64,000 nt of DNA from Chrysaora quinquecirrha (taxonomy: Eukaryota > Cnidaria > Scyphozoa > Semaeostomeae > Pelagiidae), in the NCBI GenBank assembly GCA_014526335.1, contig JACTAT010000056.1, forward strand, positions 718,968 to 782,967, written 5' to 3'. The notes under the pieces are model-generated. The model was not told where the DNA came from. It saw nothing but the letters and a program-made list of their open reading frames with translations, and ran no database searches. Shown here piece by piece: positions 48,979-60,900 of this stretch. A program made the translations under genes and the position numbers. The stretch's first letter is position 1. Each line of letters starts with the position of its first letter.

Positions 48979-51900
48979 AAGTAAGTTAGTATAGTTAGTT
49001 AGTTAGTTAGTTAGTTAGATAGTTAGTTAGTTAGTTAGTTAGTTGGTTAGTTGGTTAGTTAGGTAGTTTTAGTTAATTAGTTAGTTAGTTATAGTAGTTA
49101 GTTTGTTAGTTAGTTAATTAGTTAGTTAGTTAGTTAGTTGGTTAGTTGGTTAGTTAGGTAGTTTTAGTTAATTAGTTAGTTAGTTACAGTAGTTAGTTTG
49201 TTAGTTAGTTAATTAGTTAGTAAGTTAGTTAGTTGGCTAGTTAGTTAGTTAGCTAGCTACTTAGTAAGTTAGTTATTTAGTTAGTTAGTTAGTTAGTTAG
49301 TTAGTTGGTTAGTTAGTTAGTTAGTTGGTTAGTTAGGTAGTTTTAGTTAATTAGTTAGTTAGTTACAGTAGTTAGTTTGTTAGTTAGTTAGTTAGTTATC
49401 TAGTTAGTCAGTAAGTAAAATGGTTAGTTAGTTTGTTTGTTAGTAAGTTATGTAGTTAGTTAGTTAATTAGTTAGTGTATTCTGTCACCTTAGGCTGGGT
49501 TGAAAAACATGTTTCGCAAATCTCACAAACTCTACCTGAGACGAGTTTCCACCCGGGTTGAGTTATTCCATTCAAGGGCCTGTTAAGGCGGTTTGGGAAT
49601 TTATTAATGAAAAGTATGTCGTGGCATTTTACCAAACTTTCTTATAAACACGACTGCAAGGCTAACATAGTTATCTATTTACGTCTAATTTACCTTAGGA
49701 AACAAAAAGGAGAAAGAAAAATTAGAGAAAGAGAAGGCCAGAGAAGAGGCAATTAGAGAGCGACAAAGGTTTGGAACTAACGTACCTCTCTAGGGTTTTC
49801 GTGATATTAATTAATTCCAATTTACGGTGAAGGTGAAGTGGTGTTTTTAGCGCCACTTGCTTGGATCTCACAAGTGGATGAACTAACATGACCTCGACCC
49901 GGACTGTGAAGTTACCCTCGTTACTAGGTTCTTTATAAAAACACCGTGTGAAATGAATATATTTTCTACTTCAGAGATAGGGAAATGAAAGTTGCTGCTA
50001 GAAACGAAGCATTACAGCAAGCTACAGAAGAACTGCAAAAGAAGATCGAGCAGAAGGTAGCCCCGCAATTATCATTATTATTGTCACTTTGTTTTCATTG
50101 AAATAGCAAAACCTGACTGACTGACTGACTGACTGACTGACTGACTGACTGACTGACTGACTGACTGACTGACTGACTGACTGACTGACTGACTGACTGA
50201 CTGACTGACTGACTGACTGACTGACTGACTGACTGACTGACTGACTGACTGACTGACTGACTGACTGACTGACTGACTGACTGACTGACTGACTGACTGA
50301 CTGACTGACTGACTGACTGACTGACTGACTGACTGACTGACTGACTGACTGACTGACTGACTGACTGACTGACTGACTGACTGACTGACTGACTGACTGA
50401 CTGAATGAATGACTGACTGAATGACTGACTGACTGGCCGACTGACTCGCTGTTGTTTAAGCATTGTCTAATTTCCTCTAATTTGATTTGGCAGCAACTTG
50501 AATCCTCCAGAAGACATGAAGAACGTATTGTTTTGGTCAAAGAAAAGGTTGTGAATATATATTTTCCCTTCTTACCTTAATGTTTTAATAGTTTATTTAT
50601 TTAATAGACAATGCTGTTCAATTGATGCTATTGAGACTTGGGCTTTTAAAGTAGACATTTCAGTAGCGTTATAATTCATTTGCGTTAAGTAATGCTATAT
50701 TATAAAAAACTTTGCGTTTTTGAAGTTTAAAGTAACCGGTGCTTTTTGCACTGTAGCGGAAACATTTCTTGTGCTTCTATACTTAACAGAAAGAAGGCCA
50801 CCGAAAGTGAAGTCGTTAAACAAATGATTCTCGTTTTAGGCTGCAAGCTCATCTCGGCATACGACAGTTGAAGAGGCTCCGAGTATCGTGCCGTATGAAA
50901 AGAAGAAACAGTGTACATTATGCTCCACAGAGGTTTGTAACATATTCCAAAAGCCTATCCTTTTCTAACACTATGTTCTCTCAAATGTCCCTCCCCCCTT
51001 TCCAGTTATCTCTAATAATCCAGCCACTTTTTATATTTTGAACACATAGTCCCGTATCTCATAATCACTCATTAATTACAAAGATTCAGAAAGGTTATTA
51101 AATGATAAATAATCAGATTTCCTTCGAACTGCTTCCACCAGCTCCAACTTCCCTCGATTGTTAATTTTTGGAAAATTTTTCCGGCCCCTCGGTTTTAATC
51201 CAGCCCCCTTATATTCTTATTCTCGAAACATTTAAATTCATACCGGTGAACATAATTTTAAGAGCCTTAATCATGATAATTATATATACATTATCCATGT
51301 ATAAAAACTTAAATAGGCTGCGTTCAAAAACGTAGATACTTATGTGGGGGTTTTTATAGTTGCAATACAATATTACGTTTATAGATTCCATCAGAATTAT
51401 TCATGGTCAGTCACTTGAAAGGCAAAAAACACAAGGAAGCTCTCAGAGAAGTCAATAGGAAAATATCTGATGTTGAAATCGTAAGAATTTTAGCTTTATT
51501 TTCTTACGCTTTACATGCCTAGACAAACCGCTGTGAGATTGCCAGCACTTTTTATAAGAGTCAGATAATATTTTTGTAAGAGTCAGCAGCCTTCTGTAAT
51601 TCCTGGCAAAGGACTGGGGTCACACTGCCTAGATTAGCCCTGGGCTTCATCATCAATCATCAAATATTATTTATACACGATAAAAACCCTTCAGCATATA
51701 TATAAAAAATCTACTTACAATTTAAAATATGAAAATAAAATCAAAACCCTAATTGCTTATCTGCTGTTGTTCCAGGGAGTCGTGTTTCAAATGAGTCTAG
51801 CTCTTCAAATGCGTTTTTAGTTTTTGTTTGAAGCGATTTAAAGTCGGTAACTCACGAATCGTGGGGGGTGTATCATTCCAATTTTTTATAGATGTATAAT

Positions 51901-54900
51901 GAAAACTCTTTTTGAAGAATTCCGTCCTGCATCTTGGGATCTGAAGATCCCGAGAATTTCTCGTATTGTACGAAGAAAAACATGATCTCGACTGGTATTT
52001 ATCAAAAATGTTTTCAGGACACAATCTATTTATGATCTTGTAGGTCATCATGTTCCTGTCATAACGGATAGTATTTTCTACATTTAGCCAGGAACAAGAC
52101 CAATGATCTTTAATTTTTGCATTTTCAATTATTGATCTTGCTCGGGATTGAAGACGCTGAAGAGCAGCTAATTTTGTTTTGCAAAAGCTGCCCCAAATAA
52201 GCTGCCCCAAACTTTACATAAGCTGCTATTCAGTGACCCCCATGCACAGAATTTCGTACCTAGCTACTAATACAGAAGCAACTAATGTGCCTATAGAAAG
52301 CTCTGACTCTTGGCTGTCTTCCTTTTTTTGAATTTTCCAACATGAACCTGTGATAGGCTGGAAACGTTCTCAGGATGGACTAGTCGATATAGTTTTTTCT
52401 TTTCGTTAAAGTCATCATGCTTAAGTCAAAATAACGGTTTATTTACCCATTATTTCTCTATGTTCTATTTAATTTTTACGTTCATTTAATCAAATGGATG
52501 CTACAAATTCCAAAGATATATATCGTCTGTTTATTCATTCTCAAATTTTCCATGGCTCTATAAGTTTCACCCTAGAGGAAAGATTGAGACTGCAAGGGCC
52601 GCTAGGGGGGGCTCCTACAAGTTGTGAGAAACCTTAAATGCATTAAAATCTGAACGTTGCCTTTCTTATTTTTCTATTTTTATAGGAGGGCTTTTCGATG
52701 AAATACATCAAGGATTTAGAAGAAGTTTCAAGTACAAAAGAAACTGATAAAGAACAATATCAAAAGACGATGAAAAAGAGGCTGAAAAAAATCAAATCGA
52801 GGATGAACCAGAAGTAAGTACGAATTTTGTAAAGATTGTAAGTTGCTAGCAATAACGGACACATCTCTGGACATACTTTAAAGACTAATGGTTAGAACAG
52901 CACTTAAAAATTTACTCATATTTTGATATCTACTCATAATTTTCATCATCAGATTTGATGAAAGGCAACCCTTATTGAATGTATTGATCTAAATTTCTGG
53001 TAAGCTTGGAAGGGTATTGATTGTTTGAGTCAAAATTCAATTTTAGAGGCAGAGAATACGAAGCGAATTTCTCTAATGAAGAAAAGTTAGAAGACTCCCA
53101 AAAAGAGCAAGGTAATAATCTGTCTTTTAATATTTGATCGAGTCTTTGTTCTAGGTAAACCTGTTTTCTGCGAAAACAGACAATATTAAGTACGCAACTT
53201 CGTCATAATCATCATAGATTTATTTAATGTAGACTATTTACATCAGACTATAAATAGCTGAACTAAAGCCCACCACACAGATAAAGACCGCGGAGACGCC
53301 GCGCGAAGAAACCCCAAGATGCACATACTCAAAATGCAGCCAACTCTTAAAGCACTTAAAGCTTTATTAGCTTCAATCAAGTTAACTCCCGTCCATTTTA
53401 GCCCCACCCTCTATTACACTCCCTTCTCTCCCTCCTATCAACTATCACCTTCCCACCCTCCTATTAAGCTCCCTTATTTATTTAACCCCCTAGAAGCAAA
53501 GCTTCGAAGTAAGAAGAAGGCCGATCTCCACTAGACGATGTTCAAAACGATCGCCATAAAATTTCCCTGCGGAAGAGATCCTACATTAGTATCACGATCG
53601 AACAAGGCGACAGAATTCAGAAAAAGCTGCTTAAAGTTGAATTCAACTGGAAATGAGATATACAAAGTTCTATAGTGCAATTGTTTGAACTGCTTGGCGA
53701 GCAAAATCGTCTGACGAAAAGTAGACACTACTTCTACTTTTCGTCCAGCGATTATTTCGATTTGGCGATCAAAATTTTCAACTGGGCTTCTTTACTGATG
53801 ATCTTTACGAAAACCATCTTGTGGAGATCGGCCTTGAGTCCCTCTCTTGAAAGAATCCTACGCTGTGGCCAAACTAGGAGACATGTCGCGCGCGAAAATA
53901 TATTCGACGTTTCTCCCACGGTGGTTTAACATGTCCCCCGAGTCGCGGAGACAAGAAACATTTCCCGTTGCCCCCCCCCAAATATTTGCGTATCTCTAGC
54001 TAAATTTTGTCGCGCGCTTCAAAGTTTCCGAAGTGGCTAAACTGGGAGACATCGAGGTGACAGGGGACATCACGCGCGACATGTCTCCTATTTTAGCCAG
54101 GCCTTTGGTAACTTCTGTTATGATTTTTATGTAGATTGCAGCGATCTCTGAAAGATATAAACAAGTTGATACAGGCTCAAGGTAGCACGTTTTGGCCAGC
54201 CAATAAGGTGACTGCTTTGGACAGAGCACTGGGAGAGATCAGTCGGCTGCTTGAAGATAAGGTAACAAAATTTCCGTATTTTAACAATTGAATATCTATT
54301 TCTCAATTTCTTCAGCAAACTTCACAGATTTCATTTTAATTACATCTCTGTCCGCAAAATTCTGTCTCTTGAAATCAAGAAGTTGTTTGCCTTGTGTCAA
54401 CCTATGTACGCTTCGATAGAACTATCTCCAACTAGTTGTAACTGCTAACTTATGTCCAACACGTCAAATGCTAGACAGAACTTATAAGATATGGTTTATA
54501 GTGCTCTCGGGAGTTCACATGTCAACCACTACTGACGGGAATGAGTTAATAACTTATACAGGGTGGCCCAAAAAGGACCCCTTAGGTAAATAATTTCGGA
54601 ATAAATTTTCTCAAGGAGGAATTTTATCAAATTTATACCAGGTAATATTCAAGTCAAGTGCGCTATCGTGTAGAAATATGTTGGTGATAAGAGCTTCCAT
54701 CTCGGCGCAATGGGACATTAAATTCATGATGTCCAAAAACCAGCTGTTTATATTCCATCATTGCGTACTGTACTGCAATCGTGCGTGAAGGAGAATCATT
54801 ATCCCAGAGTAAAATTGTCACGACCATTAATGTATGGTCAGTCATATTAGAGAAGTGTATTGAGCAGGATTGAGGACATTTTGAATATCATTTGACTGAA

Positions 54901-57900
54901 AGAATGAGTTATTGATTTTTCTGTTTTGTTGCGTAAGGATTACGTAAGGGTATAAAGTTGCATATTTTGTTACAGTACGTTTTTGGATTGTAAAGTTTTA
55001 AAGTCAATTTATTCAGAGATACTAACCCATATCATCATGATATTTGCATGAAACATCTCACTTGAGTTGAATATCATGTAGTATTAATTTCATGAAATTC
55101 CAACTTAAGAATAAATTATTTATAAATTATTTAGTTAGGGGGTCCCTTTTTTGGGCCACCCTGTATACACACTGCTATTTAATGTTATCTGTTTAGTTTT
55201 ATAATAAAGCTGCTAGATTTATACTTTCGACGTATCTTTAGGAATGTTTTGACATACAAGATCTTGAACAAATTATGCCTTGAAAGCCTGTGGGATAATT
55301 ACTCATCGAAGTCTTTCCACTAGACCTACCACACGAGTCATTGTAAAGATCTATGAATCTCTAGATATAAAACTGAGTTTGGAAAAAGCCTTTCGCCTTT
55401 CCCGATGGGTACCCCCATTGATTCCTTTTTTGATCACTTACTTTTAAGTTGATGACTAAATAGCTAAATCTACAAGTAGCTTTACAGACCAACTGTTAAA
55501 ACAACAAAAAGAAATTACGAAATTAAGTCTACTTCTGACAGCATATATCGTTCTAGAATACCAGGCTGTTAAACAAACAAGCCATGGACTCACACCAGCA
55601 GTAATGCTTTCTATACCCCGAATCTGTGTTGGCAATATTCTTGCTTGCCTTTATTTTTCAGATCTTATATATGCTTCTGGTAATAGGAGAGCATTTTTTC
55701 TCTGAAACTGTAGGTCCCAACCGTTGAAAGTGGCAACAAAGAAGTCCACGAGCAATTGCTGGAACAAATCAAAACAACAAGCAATGATCAGCTAGTAACA
55801 TCACTGCTTGAAACTTTGTCATCATCAACTAAATTATTGAATATTGATGCATGTACAAATGGAAATAAAACTCTCAGTGATGCAATGCAAAGAGTTAACG
55901 ATCTTGTCAGGTACGATGTTTAGGTTTGCTCATTCTCTGTAAGAAGACAGTAATAAACAAAAAATTACATGGGAAACTGATAACTAATTATCCAATGCAT
56001 TAGAGGTGTTGATTAACCTTTCTGAAGAGATGAGGGTTTTAAGTTAAAAATCGGAGTATATAATTACTGACCAGCCTCGGAAAACAATTGCAATATGCCC
56101 AGTGGGGAGAAAACTCTTACTTAAAGCTAGTCTCTAAAACCCTGGTTGGTGCATTTCTAGCCGCATATGGGTATAAACTCCGCCTAAGTCTATTGTCCCG
56201 GTTTGTTTCTGACGTTCATACTCTGAGGAGTGTCAGACGAAAGATTCTTTTAAGTATGCCCGAAAGTGCTTCCGCTATTGTTCGCGATTTTGAAGTTTTG
56301 TACAACCCAAAGACTTCTCTTCAATGAATTTTTTCTTCTTCTTCCAGTTATGTTGTTTGCACTGGAATTCTTGAAAAGTACCACCAGATGTTCCAATTCA
56401 TCCAAGAGCCTCTTGAAGACACTTCAACATTGCAACTCAATAACCAAGCGATTCTCATGCTTCATGGATTGGTATTAGCACTTGTTCGGTAAATTCACGT
56501 CTACTCTTTCTGTACTGTTCTGTTCTGCCAATATGTTGGTACGGTTTGCCATACTATCACAACATCTGAGATGTTTTGGATTGCTGACGTCATCTACAAA
56601 TGATCTTTTGCAATGCCGAAAAGGAAGCAGCTATTTATGTTTATTGGTCGCTGTGTTGTTTGACGATATAGTAACTCAATCGGCCAGCTTAAATCTATTT
56701 CTCATTTCAAGGTCTCTGAAATAGTGACCGAAATTTGAAATGTTGTGCCAACTTGTTGGCAAGACGTAACAAGCCTTTCCGAAAAGTAAATTTTGCAGAA
56801 ATTAATAAAAATGTTGGCCAGCGTTTTCAAACATGTTTAAAAATGTTGGCCAACGTTTTTTCGTTAAAAACGTGTTGTTTGTTTGGACAACATCTATGAC
56901 AAACCGTGCCAACATGTTGACCAACAATTGTCACGGTTTGCGCCCGGCTTTAGCAACATTACGCTGTAGCTAAGCACAAGCACGTTGAATTCGTTGAATT
57001 TCCTTAACTAAGAAAATAATTCCCAGAATTTCTTTCCGATGACAAGACGTGGCAGAATGCTTCAAAAGCTATTTATTCTCTATCTTTTTACACATATCTT
57101 CTGTGTTCATTGCTAGCTACGTTTCTTTGATAATTATTATTGGTTTTTTATAGAGTCGATACCATCTTCTCATCAAAGAAAGAAGATCCTACTCTGTTGC
57201 TACAGTTGTTTAAAAGAACGCAGTTGTTAGGTATCTTATGTTTGTACTTAAGTTTGAAATGTTTGACAGCATTATTAGAATCCACAGGCATACGACTGTG
57301 AGGCTGTTGCTGAGGTAAGTGGCGTCACCACGGGATGGGCTGGGTGGACATGCCCACCCCAGTTCTCTCAGACATTGATTTTCCAATTCGTTGAAATCCG
57401 TCATAATGTTCACGGGGGAGGCTAGATTTTTAGCAGAAAAGGAATGAGCTCAATTTCCTCCAATTCTACGCATTGGTGAGAATCATCGAAACATTACCAG
57501 TTTTGTTGTTACCAGTCAAAAAGTCTCTCGCAAAACATGGTTCTTATTTTTGCGTACAGTAGATTTCATAAACTTTTCATCGTTGTTACAGATTATATCT
57601 ATCAGTAGGATAATTGTTGCAAGTAATGTAGTAAATAGTTGATCTTTGCTTGTTTCTATTTCACTTTAGGATGATTTAGAATGGGCGTTGCCCACCTTTT
57701 CCGAGCGTTTGAGGGCGTGGTCCTAAAATTTTTCCTGGGGCTGACCCCCAAAAATTTAAAGTTGCACTGCTACAGTGTTAACACCTCAGTTTGATACAGT
57801 TTTTGATACTAATTCCCAAAAGGCCTTTTTGTATAAAGTGTGCATGCACTAGTTTAAAGTGAATTGTATGAATTGTCTGTCTCTGTCTGCAGCTTTCTGA

Positions 57901-60900
57901 TCAAAACGTGATTCACTACAGTGTAAATGGGGTCTTTGAATGGCATGATAAGGCAGTTCAAAGTAACTTTTCGATCATAACAAAATATTTTTCCGTTTTA
58001 GGCCTTCTTTCATTGATGTATGCATTGCTGCATCACAGTGGTACAGCTCGTATTTCTCCAAGTCCTTTCCCACTGTCTGAGATGACAATAAGTATACTGA
58101 CCTCTGTATTGCGATTGATCAATTTGGTTGCTCTTTTGGACTTGAATTCGCTTCAGGTATTTTTACAGCTTGTTTTGTTCATATATTTTCAGTCAACAAA
58201 AAACTTATGATAGATTGAATTTAGGGTTTCAATAAGAAGAGATATGAACGACTAACTGGACAAGGTCATGAGGGGGATAACTCCTATAACAGGGAAGATA
58301 TACATGTGCCTGCCCAGCTTATGGATAACTCGGTGATATTTTGCCAAGTTTATGGTTCCTGTTTTGTACCTTTTTGGCTGAGGTATGTCAGTTAAGCATT
58401 TTGTGAAATTTCTGTCCTAGTTTTTGGATCTGCTTTATGAAACATGCCAATTTTGTGTGTAAATGTTAGCTCTTAATGCAGCAGTGAATGAAATATATAT
58501 TCCTTGGAAAGTTTTTTCCATTTTTTAGGATATGTTTTCAAGATGATGCCCTGGTTATTGGGTTATCTTTAAGAAATCTTTCCTTGGTTATAGGTCTACC
58601 TTTAAGCATCTTAAAAGCACATGTATACCCACCCCTCTATAGGAGTGCCCCTCCCCCTTCGCAAGACAGTTATCGAGCTCAGGACCTTGGCTTTGTCCAC
58701 CAGTGCTTTCTTCGTCAAGCTACCTACTCGAACTCCCATTCGTGTCCTAGTCGTTCCAGTCATTCTTCACATTGCCTGTCTTGTCCCTTTAATTTTCGTT
58801 ACAACCAAATATCTGTATTGAGGGTAATGGACTTTTCGGATAGGAAAACAACGAAGTTAAGTTTGAATTGATTTTGAGTTGTACAAAACGTCAAAATTGA
58901 GAGAAATAACGTAAACATAAATAGAAAAACGTAAACAACTGCTGAGATACAGTTGGAGCTCTTCCAATTTGAATGAATGCCTGAAAGAAGTGGACATAAT
59001 CAAAATACCAAAAACACCAAGGCAAGCGATAGCTGTTTTCTTTTAAGTGCTTAGCAACCTCGTTCCCAGGGCTATTCAGCTATTCAATGTATTTTTTTCA
59101 AAATAGCCGTGGGAACAAGGTTGAGTGCTTAGATCTTTAATAGTTTTTGAGTGGTATAAAATTTCAAATTTGCGAGAAACAGCGGAAACATTTTTGGACA
59201 TACTTTAAGCATACTCTGGACATACTGGACATGCTTTTTTCTTCTGACACTCTTCAGAGCATAAAACATCACAAACAGACCGAGGCAATTTACTAAGCGG
59301 AATTTATAGCAAGATGCTGATCGAAATGCACCAATCAGAAAAGAGAAGGCCGGTTTTCTGTAGATAGAGAGCGTAGGTTTTCTCACTTGGCCTCTTAATT
59401 AGTCTAATTGATCCTCCCTGTGTATCTCGCAATCTGATTGGTGTTCAAACACAATACCAATTCAGTTTCACTTTTTGTAAATAACACCTTACGCTCAGTA
59501 AAATAATTTCTTCATTAATTGATATTTTTTCGTGATTGCAGAGCATCCTAGCTGCAGAGGGCAATTCTCTACAACTTAGATCAGTTGCCAATTATCTCTT
59601 AAGGTAAATTTCAAACATACTTTTCTAGCAAATTTTACAAAATAATAGAAATTTTAGCAGAAAACCATATAGCTGCCCGTAGGAAACAGAGGAAACATGT
59701 CTTCGCTAATTAAAGGCTGAGTTTAGCAAGGTATGTAACATATATAACGTGGCAACGTCTTGGAAAGACTTCTCGAGATGACAAGGTGGTTCTAACTGTT
59801 TTTGCTGTGTTAATCACTTTCCTTCTTTCATGATTTGCTACGTGTAGTGTGGTAGAAATATTTTCGCTTATGTATGCAGATCGGCCAGGTGAAGAGAAAG
59901 TATCGCCCTAGTGCCTCAACGTGCAAAGCCACCTTTTTACATGACAGAGCCTTTCTCAAAACCCAAATTAAACCCACAGACACATTTTGCTTGTTATCTC
60001 GGTAGAAGTAAATTGTATCTAAGCAAGAGGGCATCGCGAAACGACCTCTTGTCAATAAGAAAACCTTCTCAACCCAGTGGTGTATAAATCAGTGTTAAAC
60101 AAGACAAAACTAAAGGGAAAGTCACGATAACATGCTTAATCGGCTTGCACAGGAATCCTTAGCAAAGCACTTCAATCCAGTATCGCTGCCACCACCCTGA
60201 TTTTCTACTGCTATAGAGAGGCAGCTCAAACTGTAGCAGTTGTTTAGGCCTGGCTAAACTAGGAGGTATGTCGCGCGCAACATTGACTTGCCCTCGGTGT
60301 CTCCTAGTTTGGCCATCTCGGAAACTTTGTAGCGCTCGACAAAATTTGTAGCAAGAGACATGCAAAAGTTTCTGGGAGACAACAGAAATATTTCTTGTCT
60401 CCGCGACATGCAAATGACTCGGGGGACATGTTGCTCGCTTGCCACTCGCATGTTTAGCCACCCTGGGAGAGACGCCGAATACAGTGTCGCGCGCGACATG
60501 TCTCCTAAGTTAGCCATAGCTTTAGACATGCTACCCAAGTTCATAACGTTTGCTCGTGTTGAATTGAATTGATAGGTTTTTGTTATGTGCTTCAATAATG
60601 ATAGCGTCCAGTAATTCAATTCAGAATTAACAACTACGGCTCATGTAATAAGTCTACTTGGCTGTAGCCAACTGCTTGCTGTTGGTTTTGTATGAATGAA
60701 TGAGAGGAAGTGAGACTATTGTAATAAGTCTAGCTTTTGATTTTCAAGCACTATTTTATTTCAATTTCTGCTTAGTACCTCAAGGTACTGAAAAAATGGT
60801 TTTTGAATTTTAGATATTGCTCAACGCAGAGCTGTGATGAACTACTGTTTGAACTCGTAATTGCTATTGGCTACTTCACTGTGTTGCACAAAGATAACCA

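Noticed and set aside
48800..49485. TTAG array as an internal telomere-like tract
   Set aside because: The unit is TTAG rather than the animal telomere repeat TTAGGG.
50022..50540. (SVSQ)n frames on the minus strand
   Set aside because: Product of the GACT array in SCAPER intron 15, antisense to two verified exons.
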